Shown piece after piece: positions 38,493-49,630 of a stretch of 64,000 bases of DNA (the first letter of the stretch is position 1; every line of letters starts with the position of its first letter). The notes under the pieces were generated by a model. The model was not told where the DNA came from and ran no database searches. It saw only the letters and a program-made list of their open reading frames with translations. The DNA is from Sphagnum magellanicum (Eukaryota; Streptophyta; Sphagnopsida; Sphagnales; Sphagnaceae): positions 4,685,390-4,749,389 of the forward strand of contig CM038911.1 in NCBI GenBank assembly GCA_021904315.1. Direction: 5' to 3'. The translations under genes were made by a program, and so were the position numbers.

Positions 38493-39290
38493 ATTGTATG
38501 TGCTCTTCTTTGGAATACACCCACAGAGTTGCATTTGCTTAAAGGTTTCAATAGCTTTTTTGTGCCACCCCTTGTGACTATAGATTGCAATCTTGGTTGT
38601 GTAGGTGACTTCGTCAAGAGCAACATGCTACTGCCTCATCTGATCCATCAGCACATGTGCAATTTCACATCCTGCATGATAGTCATTGGACTCTCCACAT
38701 CCTAGCAAATTCTTCAAGTCTATATAAGAGGTCCAAGGAGAGAAATTACCTGCTGCAGCTCCTGCAAAGCCATCAATGAGCGTAGTGTATGTAGAAATTG
38801 ATGAATGCATACCCATTCCTTCATTTTCTCAAGCATGGCAATCCCTCTTTGCAAAGAGCCAGTCCTGATGTAGCCAACAATCAAAGAAGCATATTCATTT
38901 TATCCTAACTCTAGACCCTCCTTCACCGTACCTTCAAACAGAGACTCGGCAACAGCCATCCTCTGAGCTTTTCCAAGCAGATTAATCACAGTCTGGTAGA
39001 TAGTCACATCTGGCTTGTGGTTTGCTACACCACATATCAAGTCAAATACCTAGAGTTTAACCACACCATCACATAACATTAGAATCTCCTTGTAAGAGAC
39101 TAACATGATTGCATGCTTCTTGACAGTAGAAGAGGGAAGAGGGGGCAAGGAAGGGTAGATTGAGGTAATTTAGGTCTGCAAAGCAGTAAGCCACTCTTTC
39201 TGTTGCCCAGGCTCACTTCAAAGTTGGTTCAGCTTAGATAACTTGACTTTTCCCACATACTCCATCATCACTTCAGCAACACCTGTTCCA
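38493..39290 (-). pseudogene. Pentatricopeptide-repeat (PPR) protein pseudogene fragment
   Basis: The minus-strand reading shows several degenerate 35-residue PPR repeats: KPDVTIYQTVINLLGKAQRM, then NEYASLIVGYIRTGSLQRGI, then STYTTLIDGFAGA, then DEVTYTTKIAIYSHKGWHKK and AIETFKQMQLCGCIPKKSTY. PPR proteins bind organelle RNA by one repeat per base. Stops interrupt the frame at least five times (for example between LELG and NEYASL, and after LMDQMRQ), and one frame change lies near 38,817. An intron with GTAATT donor and ATGCAG acceptor separates the third and fourth repeats. The upstream part (39,060-39,290) is open-like but not clearly PPR. Fragment only: no targeting peptide or full array is seen. 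Confidence 0.75.
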
Positions 39291-39467
39291 CTTTGTAGAC
39301 CTCACATGGCTTTCATGTCTTCTTGCACAATGCCTGATTGTTTAACAACTACTTGCTGATAAGTCTGCATTTAGCAGTTAAACTTCAATATTGCCTCCTT
39401 TTGCAAAGAGATCTCATAAATCCATGCACATTGTATGTAGACAAGTTAACCCCAGTCATAGTACTAC

Positions 39468-39623
<156 letters not shown>

Positions 39624-39677
39624 CTGCAACACCATCAACAATGAAGTTTATGCTTCTCCTATGATCCACCAATTGCT

Positions 39678-39863
39678 TCAATTCAACAAAGCCTACAAGG
39701 CTTAACCAACACACAAACTGTGCTTTCCAACCATTTGCCTCAATTCAACAAAGCCTACAAGGCTTAACCAACACACAAGCTGTGCTTTCCAACCATTTGC
39801 CTTAATTCAACAAAGTCTACAAGGCTTAACCAACACACAAGCTGTGCTTTCCAACCATTTGAC
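39678..39863. repeat. Tandem array, 3 x 62 bp
   Basis: Three units start at 39,678, 39,740 and 39,802 (core AATTCAACAAAG-CTACAAGG and ACACACAAGCTGTGCTTTCC) and differ at only a few positions. The array sits about 55 bp upstream (in gene sense) of MCM3 exon copy 1, in its intron, and is absent from copy 2, so it arose after the exon duplication. Confidence 0.9.
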
Positions 39864-40741
39864 TCTCTCGAAATTTTAAGAGACATACTCAGAAAAAATC
39901 CATACAAGATTTTCCAATACAACAGCCCATTGTACCTGGTTTCTCAATTTAAGCTTGGCATGAGCTCTAGAGAGTCATATTAGGGTTCCTAGTGTACACG
40001 CAATGGTACGTACACAGCCTCTTCCACCATGCATTCCCATCCACATCATAGTACGACTCACACCATCCAACATACCATATCATGAATAACATTCTAAATT
40101 CAGGTTCTGAGTTCCACCCTCACTGACCAATTGCCATCATATAGATCTCTATATGAGATTGCAGATAAACCCCAAGATACATTTTGAAGGTAAAAATTTT
40201 GTCCATTCCAACAAAACCAAAACTATCATGACAAGCATGAATGCAGGGCCATGACCTTATACTATACACTCACAAAGTATTAGGTCCATCATTGCCATCA
40301 TGAAATAGCAGTGCATAGTGCCCATGAATCCCTATTGACTTCATGGGCTCCTATTGGTGGGTGACCCCTCGGAAGTCAGTGCTATCGAAAAACCAGACAA
40401 TAATATATACATTGCATGGTGCACCCACAAGTTGTTACTTGAGCAGGGTAGGCAGATCCTCTTGGGAGACCATTGGAAGAGGTTATATATATCCTCTTAT
40501 TGATTATTAGTGGAAACTCCTGTGCTAGGCCAATAATAGTCCATGCTCTTCACCACTTTCAACCTCACTAGCAAGCCTGCATCCCAACAACATGCTCCTA
40601 TTCCACCCAACAGAACACTCTGCAGTTCCAACAGAACAACCATTCAACAGTGTATTTTTGAAACATCCTCATGTTTCCATAAAGAACTCACAAGTAGTTG
40701 CAGATTGTACATGAACAAGTTTAGGTCAGTCATATTGTTAC

Positions 40742-40899
40742 CAGATTCTTGATCACCAGCTGGCCACAACAGCTATAAGCCCAAGACCAGAGGATCTACA
40801 GCCAATGGTGCCATATATATATGCAATATTCACGATGATTCCCAAAACTGGTGACTTTGCCATGGATGGATCCCACACCATCATCATATTATGGTCTCT
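40742..40899 (-). pseudogene. MCM3: MCM3 helicase exon, copy 2 (Walker A region), decayed
   Basis: The acceptor GTTGCAG is followed by RDHNMMMVWDPSMAKSPVLG, then a degraded centre, then SSGLGLIAVVASDQESG and a GTAACA donor. It is alignable to copy 1 through the exon and well into the following intron. The frame is open, but key residues are lost: the glycine before DPS is Trp and SQLL is SPVL, so no working P-loop remains. About 75-115 bp upstream (40,975-41,013) the minus strand reads SHSLAMSIYIH, which resembles the preceding MCM motif SLAPSIYGH. Confidence 0.75.
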
Positions 40900-41013
40900 C
40901 TGCAACACGGTGAACAAGACTCTTTTTGCCTCTTTTGAGTCTTCACGCTCTACCATGCCAAACTACATAGGTGAAGATGTATGTAAATAGACATTGCTAG
41001 GGAATGTGATCCT

Positions 41014-43570
41014 ACATTAGCCTTTGGGGGTCCCATTGATATCATTGAGAAGAGAGTATAAAATTTTGTTGTCCCCTGCACAAACCACAAATGAAAAAGG
41101 TTAGAGTGACTGGCTGTTAGCTGGTACCTGTTTGAAAGCTGAAGCACCAAAGGGAGCATATGTACAGTTGGGGCTGTTAGCATAACCTCTGGACCCAGCC
41201 CAATCCTCCCAACAATGTCCTCAATTAACATCAAACTTTCCCAGCTGCAAGGCCTGCTAAGCACAATGTACTGAGCTAAGCATAGTTAGCTGCATCCTGT
41301 TTAATTAATATTCTAGCTGCTTGCAAAATACCCTAAGCATTTGGACAGATTCATCCAGGTTTCCAACCCTAAGGTCAGAGAGATCAAAGGTACAAGTATC
41401 TAGCTAACCACTTAACTCACCGAGCCAGAACCACATATGATCATACTCCCCAGCATAAATAAGAAGTTATTCTGGTCAGCAGCTCAAAATCATCCACCCC
41501 TGTTTTATGCCACTACAATTGCATATACTCTGTTGTCCAGAATACGTGCAGGATTTAAAATGAATGCTTCAATGGAATACAAGAAATTTCAAACTTTTGC
41601 AGAATTGCAGTCACAGTCTGTTGTAGAATTTCTTGGTACCATCATTGTTCAGTTTGCTTGAAGGTCTGCCTGGGTGAATACATTCTCCACCACTCCACCA
41701 TTCAGAGTTCGCAAGGTATGAGTAGTAAGTATGCAATATATATGCACACTGCACTCCAACAAAGCACTCTACAAAATCTGCACCCAAAACCTATGCCACA
41801 TTTCAGCAATCTAATCAGAAGATTCAATCACTTGCCTTGCCATTGGTGATGGTTGGGTCACTGTTGTTAGTCATGGAATCAGACAAAACTTGAACAAATA
41901 CACATAATTCCATAATTTCTTACTTTAAGGATTTGTGCAGCAATCAGCTCTGATGACAGTGAAGTATTATTCTGTCATTGATTTCACATTATCCAATCAC
42001 TAACTTGCATGTATTCTCTGAGACACCTTCCAATTGGGTCTAGCATCAATGACTTCATAACATTGCTACCTCTTTCTTCTCAAAATCCAGACACAAAGAG
42101 GATGAGCGAAGACAACCATGTCTACAGTGGACAGTGAAGACTTGATGCTCTCCACATTGCTCAATGAGCTAATCTGACTAAGCTTGTAACACTGTCATTT
42201 ATTGCTATTTTAAGCCAAAATGCGCCGAGGAGTAACTTACAGTCCTTCCTAAATGCCTCTGAAATATACAAACTGTAATACAAGAAGTCTTTCACTCACA
42301 TGTGCTTTCCTGCCATGACGCACATTGACAAAATTTAGAATGTTAAGTGTGCACTAGGGTTTTCACAACACAGCCTTCAAGGTCTAAATCGCATGTACAT
42401 GACCTTTCTTCTTCTCTTGTGCACCTCTTAAAAGATGCATAGGCCAATGCAGTAATCAGTTGGTGGTGACCTACTGACTTTACCCTGCAATTGACCCAGC
42501 AACCTTAGAAACCATTACGATGATGCAACAATTATGACCCCTAATAACAAGGCTGTTTTGGAAAATCCTGGCATCTTACAAATGGATTCTCCAACTTACA
42601 GCAAGAAACCTTAGCTTAGCTTAGCAGTTGGATGCACAACTAACCCGCATCCAACATTCACATAAACCCCAGAATATTGTTTGTCTATGTTGAGAAAACA
42701 TAGACTTGTTGCAAGCTTCTATAAAGACACAAAACAGACCCATAGAATTGAGTGATAGACATAACAAGGTGACCCCCCTTGCAGCCCATAGTAATGTGCA
42801 TCAAGATGGACTGGCTAAAAGGTCTGAAATAAGGAGGGGGATGTGAGACCTCATGAGCATCCAGTATTTCTTGAAGGGCCGCTCAAGGCCTTCTCCTCAA
42901 AAAGGGAGGCCCCTTCACTTCATGCCGTGACTTCTCATTGGTTGCATGAAAATTCTATTCCTAATATTGGCTGCAACTATTTGTGGCCTGGACTAATAGC
43001 CCTTCCTAAGAGCACCCTACCTATCTTAAGGCAAAATACATTCACACCTCACAAAATTAAAAACAAGTGTAATTATACGCTATGCATCATCAAATGAAGG
43101 ACACTCTTAGGGTTGCATAAACTCATGGGAATGAGACTCATAGCCATTCTATATGAGGCCTTAACGAACCAGGGGAAACACCACTCACATCATACACATA
43201 CATATTGATAGATAGTCTTGTAATCAACTACTTCATATATATTGATAGATAGTCTCTTTGGAAACTTTCTAAGTAGTGGTGAAAGCTAATGGAAAGATCA
43301 TTTGTACTCATTTATTAGGATGTTCAATGTCCTATTTATTAAGTGGAGGCCACCAATGAACAGCTAAATCCATTGTTTTCAATCTGGTCCATAAGTTGGG
43401 GTTTTCAAAGCCTGAAAAGGCGAGAAAACAAGAAAATAAAACAAGAAATGTTGCCTTGTTCTTGACTTTATAAAGTATAAATGCCAAGCTTTGTGCATGA
43501 CATTTTGGCTATGCAAAATTTTTGGCAAGTAAGGCAATGTAGGTACACACTACTAACCATAGATGGACTT
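41014..43570. other. Balanced-composition DNA, no gene recognised
   Basis: Probable remains of introns or decayed genes. One exon-like minus-strand reading around 42,000-42,060 (MKSLMLDPIGRCLREYMQ followed by a GTTAGTG donor) is noted but not assigned. A short duplicated string ATATTGATAGATAGTCT lies at about 43,203 and 43,238. Confidence 0.35.
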
Positions 43571-43572
43571 TT

Positions 43573-43616
43573 AAGGTCATGCTGAGAAAGTTTCGATCCC
43601 TACTCGCAATGACCTT
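43573..43616. repeat. Short inverted repeat enclosing a tRNA B-box-like string
   Basis: AAGGTCAT at 43,573-43,580 and ATGACCTT at 43,609-43,616 enclose TTTCGATCCCTACTCGC, which resembles the T-arm/B-box of tRNAs and tRNA-derived SINEs. No convincing A box or acceptor stem could be built, so this is at most a SINE remnant. Confidence 0.25.
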
Positions 43617-43741
43617 AGCTCCCTTCTTGCTATGGCCCACTCCATTGATAAGAATTCTTGAGGTTTTCTCATGCACAAAAACTTGTCCAATTTCTTTTTA
43701 GTGTTGTGGGTAGCCTTATCAGGCAACATGATTCGTTGGCA

Positions 43742-43989
43742 GGCTTTTTGAAAACATAATTGCCCACCTTCATGGGCATTATGTTTCTGAAAAGCCCATT
43801 GTCATTTCATTGGGTATCATGAGAATTTTTTAATAATAAAAAGTTGGTTTTTACACCATGTAAAGCCATGGGGGGCAGGCTTTACGAGAATTTGGCCCAT
43901 GCTTGGCTTTGCCTTGTGGGGCCCTTATTCACATAAAGCTACCCAAGCATGGGCCCAATTCTTGTAAAGCCCACCTCCTTGGGCTTTAC
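43742..43989. mobile_element. Cluster of inverted repeats: two hairpins and a GGGTATCA half-palindrome
   Basis: Hairpin A: 43,742-43,766 and 43,773-43,796 are imperfect inverted copies (GGCTTTTTGAAAACATAAT...). Half-palindrome: TTGGGTATCA at 43,810 followed by an A/T tract and TTTTTACACC, similar to the end of the MITE at 3,678-3,868. Hairpin B: 43,860-43,906 and 43,943-43,989 are inverted copies of 47 bp with few mismatches (GTAAAGCC...GGCTTTAC...GGCCCATGCTTGG) around a 36-base spacer. Hairpin B looks like a compact foldback or MITE; a diverged copy of one arm is at 52,038-52,085. Confidence 0.65.
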
Positions 43990-44785
43990 CCTACACTTTC
44001 CATTATCTCTATGCTTATTACTTGGGACCATGAGATGGTGCATACTCTTCTCCCGATGGCTCCTCAAAAGAAAAAAAAACAATTTGTGTGATGTTTTCAT
44101 GCTTCCCACTATGAATGGCTATTCTTTCCATTCTGGTCCACACATGGTTTCATACCCTTCCTTCTCTCCATAGCTACACCAGTGTTGGCAATTCATGTAA
44201 TGTTCTTATGCTTTCCATGATGGTATGCTTTTCACTTGGGTCCACCCTATGGTTCATAGTTTTCCTTCTTCCCATGGCTACCCAATGGATGGCAAATTAT
44301 GTTGTGTTCTCCTCCTTTCCACAATGGGTATGCTTCTGAATTTCATCCACCCTATTGTCCATACTCTTCCTTCTCATATCTACTCCAATGATGGCAATCC
44401 ATGCTGTGTTCTCATGCCTTGCACAATGGGTATGCTTTTCACTTGGCTCCACCCTATGGTTCATAGTCTTCCTTCTCCCCATGGAGGGCAATTCTTGTTG
44501 TGTTCTCATCCTTTCCACAATGGGTATGTTTCAGAATTTCATCCACCATATTGTACATACTCTTCCTTCTTGTATCTACTCCAATGATGGCAATCCATGT
44601 TGTGTTCTCACGATTTCCACAATGGGTATGCTTCTCACTAGGGTCCACCCTAGAGTTCATAGTTCTTACTCTTTGCTCTCTCCATGGTTACTCCAATGAT
44701 GGCAAATCATGATGCGTTTCCCATGCTTTTCCATTGTTGATTTCCTTCTCAATTGGGTCCACCCTATGATCATTCTCCACTTTCA
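43985..44785. repeat. Minisatellite of ~100-bp units with an alternating A/B pattern
   Basis: GTATGCTT-type unit starts lie at 44,223, 44,328, 44,430, 44,524 and 44,626 (spacing 105, 102, 94, 102), with more diverged units on both sides. Units alternate between type A (CACTTGGGTCCACCCTATGG) and type B (GAATTTCATCCACC), so the higher-order period is about 200 bp. Long overlapping open frames on both strands are due to the repetition. The array begins at the outer edge of hairpin B. Confidence 0.8.
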
Positions 44786-45839
44786 TTTGTCCAAATTTAT
44801 AATACCCAAATTATCCCCCACTAGTGCTCCCTTCTCTCTTGTCTTCTTCTTTTGTCTAGAAATATATTCTATTCATTCAAAAATGGAAGCTTGTTTTTAA
44901 AGGGATTAAAGTTAAGGAGGGCTAGAACTTTTGGTAGGCCTCTTGTTACAATCAATAAATCTCACACTTTTCATGAATGGGAGGACCTTAAATCACCAAT
45001 GGGTCCTTATTGCACACAGTACAAAAGTATTGTCTTCTTCTTTTATTCTAGCCTGCCCTTGGCCCAATCCATTCTTTTTGAGGAAAAGATTGATGATGCC
45101 CAGACACAAACTTTGAGTCCTTGGGGCATGTCATAGACAGTAAGAGGCACTAACTGGCATAATATGCCTCTTAGTGTCCATTACACACCCAAAGTGTGTA
45201 TAATACGACACAAAATTTATGTTTGGGCAACACCAATTTGTGTATGGCAATTAGGCAGTCAAGGAAAAAAGAAACAGATAGTACTTTCGTACTGAATGAG
45301 GACGCATTGTTGATTTAACATCCTCCTAATGAAAGCCTAGTTTTTAAGTTCACATTATTTAACCCTTAAATGTCAGACTTGCCCAAAATGGGCTGTTTTT
45401 CATTGTAAATTTGCTCTATCCTGAGAATTTGCACTTTGATGATCCTGAACTTTCGGTGAGTTTGCATGCCCCAATCAATTATGTTTTTTGGACCTTTGAA
45501 AATTTGAAACACAAAATGTTGTAACTTGAAAACAAACTCATATAACTTAGGAATTTGGTGATTGAGATTCAAGGTCCAAAATGTCTTAACTCGAAACCAA
45601 ACTCATAATTAACTCGGGAATTTATTATAATCAAGGTCTTACATGTGTAAATGCAACATTTACATGTTATTTATTACACAGTACAACCCATGTCATATAT
45701 TGAGGATCTTGAACTAAACCCCCTATGATCTTATGCAAAACTTTTGGTTCCATAGGGACCAATATTTCTTTTTTCTTGCCAATTTTGCAAAGTTGCTAGG
45801 TTGGCTACAGTTAGCAAGGGGTGTATGTACTTCGTAATG
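44786..45839. other. Intergenic DNA, no gene seen
   Basis: Open frames at 44,852-45,136 and nearby have no family resemblance. No repeats beyond the flanking minisatellite were recognised. Confidence 0.45.
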
Positions 45840-46114
45840 GCTAAATCAAAATCTTTTAAGGTGTACCAAAAAAGTGTCATATTATACATTTTATTTTAAA
45901 TGTTTTTCAAGTTAGTTTGGATCTTTCTATTTCACCATACACAATATTGATAGTTTTAGATTTATGGTGTTCTAAGTTATCATATTTTTAAATATTTGAG
46001 AATTTTTTATTCATTCAATTTGATGGGAAATCAAAATATAAGATATATATAAATATATACCAAAAGAAATTTTTTTTCATCAAGCTTATACACCTTTAAA
46101 GATTTTGATCTAGC
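45840..46114. mobile_element. 275-bp MITE with 26-bp terminal inverted repeats
   Basis: The left end GCTAAATCAAAATCTTTTAA (continuing GGTGTA) at 45,840-45,865 and the reverse complement of 46,089-46,114 agree at about 24 of 26 positions. The interior is AT-rich and non-coding. A diverged copy lacking the right end is found at 49,449-49,630. No target-site duplication was fixed. Confidence 0.65.
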
Positions 46115-49100
46115 TCATTATATGTAGATATAACATTTTTTATAAGTTTCATACAAAATTATTTTCAAACTTATCCAAATTTCAAATTGATATATTGGAA
46201 AGAATATTGTACAAGTTTTACAAGTTTTCAACATTATTTTACTTTATGAGACTTGTAAACATGTTAAAAAATGATTGGTTGCCCTTGAGGTGATTATTTT
46301 TATTGTAATTACACTTGCATTAGCTCATGGTTTTGAAACTTGCCATGCAAATTGTGAATTGTAAACTTGGCCCACAATTTTCACAATATTTTTTCACATG
46401 AATCAACATTGACTAGAGGTTTAGCCCCATGTCACCTATTACAAGGCAAGGTTCATTAATATAATATTTTAAATGTAAAATTTCAATCATAAGAAAATTA
46501 ATTTTCTCACCTTTTAGGATTACACACCTATTTGAATATGGGAAGACTGTTATTTTAAAGGAGAAATCACATTACACTATCCATAAATTGTTGTCAAAAA
46601 GTAGTTTTTGCAAAATTTTAGAATTTGTAGTTGACCATGTGATTAAATATAATCAATTAAAATGATAAAGGACTCAACAATACAATGTTATATATAATAT
46701 AATCATATTGCATGAATTTCATGGATAGTTTTTGAATGGCCATAACATAATGGACTTTCAAAGGAGTACCCAAAAACTTGTAATAATCCATAATTAATGA
46801 GTATGGATTCCATGCATCTTCATATAATGTTTTTTAGTGAATAAAGGACTCAATGGTGATATAATGTGATAACATTGATACCTAGGAGGACTTTTGGAAG
46901 GATTTTGATGACCAACTTTTTCTATGTACCTTGAATTATGGTTTTTTCTTATTAAGTCTTTTATTTAATGGAAGTAATAGTTTAGAAGATCAACTTTCAA
47001 ATCTAAGTTTTCCATTAGGTAAACTAGGGTTGAAATTCTTTTCATAATAAATTTATAATGATAACTTGTAAAATGACTTGTGTAATTCAAAATATCATGT
47101 CTTCACACTACCTTTGTAATGTTAATTTAAGCAATTATGGACTTTCACATGTGCCTAAAAGCACCTTAATGTGCTTTCATCCACAATCAATGTCTCAAAA
47201 ACATTCAATTCATTTGTTTCAAAAGTTGGATTATTGAATTTTGTGTAAGGATCATTGTAAAGATGATAAAACTCTAGTTGGTAAACCTTAATTATGTCAA
47301 TAAAATAACATATGAATACATCATGAGATTAGGAAAATTTGATCAACATGTGCATAAAATCCAAGTGTGGCAAAATGACATGTAACCTTATAATCAATTC
47401 CAAGTTGTAATGGAGGAGTTGAAATTTTCACTAGTAATGTTGGTCTTCACAACATTAACATGCATATTTGTAATCAAAGGTTAATATTGTTCTATAACAC
47501 ATGATCTACAAAAGAGAAAACATGTTGATCCATCTTATTTTCACATTTTGTAATAGTTCATTTCCATGAACACATTAGCAACCTTTAAAATTCAAAATAT
47601 TTTTTGAGTGATTGAAAGAAAAACCCATACAAATATCACAAATTTTTTAGGCCATAATTTGATAATAATAGTCATGTGAAATTTATTTTTTCATAGATTC
47701 ATATTATTTGGACATGTATAAATATGATGTAATATTTTATTGTGATTTTATTTTATGATTTTAAAATTCATACATCCATCTTTAGATAGGATTAATTTCC
47801 AACATTAAATGACATATAAATTTAAACATATTTAGATAAGAGGTTTTGTCAATTGCAATGACTTTATTTACATCAACAAATAAGAAATTTATTACACAAT
47901 AACATTTTGAGTGGACTTTAACACCAATCATTAATGCATTCAACTTTTCCCCACTTATGGAGTCACTTTAGATTTTTAAAAATAATGCTTGACCTTAAGC
48001 ACCATGAATAAACCTTCAAATTTTGTCATTAATTGACCTTTACATAGAAGATGGTAAATTGTAGAAAATTGGACAAATTTTCATTTTTTTTCCTAAATAA
48101 TTTCATAAATAATTAAATCCAAAATTGTCGTGACGTGTAGTGTCGTGACGTATGGTGTTGTAAGGGTGTAAATCCATAATAAACTCTACTAAATAAAAAA
48201 ACTAAAACCAGTCAAAGGTAGAAATTAATCAACCAAAAAGTTATGCATAAGAGGAGGCTGAGATGAAATTCCCATGTATTTAAATTGCAAAGAAGGAAAA
48301 AAATCGTAGTGTATGTAAACGGTGGCCATGTAATAGCTGCCGTGAGCATCTAGAAATCCAGTTTGACTATGGAAGAAATTCTCCCTAACAAAGGAATTCT
48401 GAAAAAACTAACAAGAGAAGGGAAGAGCTTGGCCTTTTGTACAGTTGCCAATAAGGTAAAACCTTAAACAAGCAATAACCTTAAAACACTTAATAACGTA
48501 CAGTAACCTAAGAATGTACATTAACCTTAAGAGCAGCCATGCATACAAGCACGATAAAATGAAAGGAAATTCAAACTAAGTCTAAATCATTTCATAATTT
48601 ACATGCATGTTGGTTATTAAGGTTCAAGGGAAAAAAATTTATTTCAACCTTCAACTAATAATCTTGGTTTTATCCTTGTTTGGATACATGATTTAGAAAA
48701 ATATGAAACTTAAGAATAAAAAGTTTATCCTTGGTTTCTACCTTTGAGCACATTGCGCAATGATTAGTGAACATTACATATTGTGCATAATATTGATTCA
48801 GTTCCTAAGGAAGGTCATGACCCATTTGTCTTGGGAAATGCTTTGAACTTTCATGTTAAGGCAAGATACTAAATCTTAAAATTCTAAACTTCTTGTGTCA
48901 AACAAGGATGGGGGAGGGGGGGGGGCAATATTAGGTGAGGGAATTTTTTTCCCCACCCTATTATTACTTCATTTTTTAATATGCACATATTTCAATTTCC
49001 TTATATATAATGTTTGCATCCAATTTCAATACCCTTAATTATATTAATTTCAATTTGTAGCTTTCTAGTACGTTTGGAGTTGGAAAGGAAATTAGAATCG

Positions 49101-49448
49101 TCATTTCAAAAGTGGATCACTTGCACAATGAACTTGGACATGTAAAAATAGTTGCTTCAATGCTTTTCAACAATTCATTTTGTTATAAGTAGGATTATGA
49201 ACTATTATGGCCAATGTAGTTTCCATTGTAGCTTATACATATGAGATTTTGGGATTAAACAATAGTAATTACTAATACAACCTACAATCTGAAATATAAG
49301 TATTGGCCAATGAAAGTTCAATCCTTAGGTAGTTCTTGATACATAAATGGAACAATAGAATTAGAACAATCTTGAAATTTAACTCAACAACAATTCTTAT
49401 GGTTGTATAATATAACATGTTTAACACTTCACATGATCATGGGTCCAA
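46115..49448. other. AT-rich intergenic DNA, no gene seen
   Basis: No gene recognised. Contains two nearly adjacent copies of GTCGTGACGT at about 48,127-48,150 and a G-rich run at 48,911-48,925. Confidence 0.5.
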
Positions 49449-49630
49449 ATTCTTTAAGGTGTACCAAAAATGTGTCACAACATCACCCTTTTTATACTCC
49501 TTTACTAGTCTTGTTTCATTATACAAGTGGACACAAGTTCGATGGTTTTAGATATTTAATGGTTAAAAATATCGATTTGTAAAATATTTGACACATTTTG
49601 ACTATTTGATGGTGATGAGGATCAAAATAT
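49449..49630 (+). repeat. Partial second copy of the 275-bp MITE
   Basis: The order of blocks matches 45,851-46,040: CTTTAAGGTGTACCAAAAA, TGTGTCA, an A/T region, ATGGTTTTAGAT, and ATCAAAATATA. The right terminal repeat is missing, so this copy is truncated or diverged. Confidence 0.55.

Noticed and set aside
43591-43607. tRNA gene suggested by TTTCGATCCCTACTCGC
   Set aside because: No acceptor stem, D-arm or anticodon arm at the right spacing upstream.
44115-44699. Several overlapping open frames on both strands suggesting a small gene family
   Set aside because: They arise from a ~100-bp tandem repeat lacking stops in several frames. No family resemblance and no start context.
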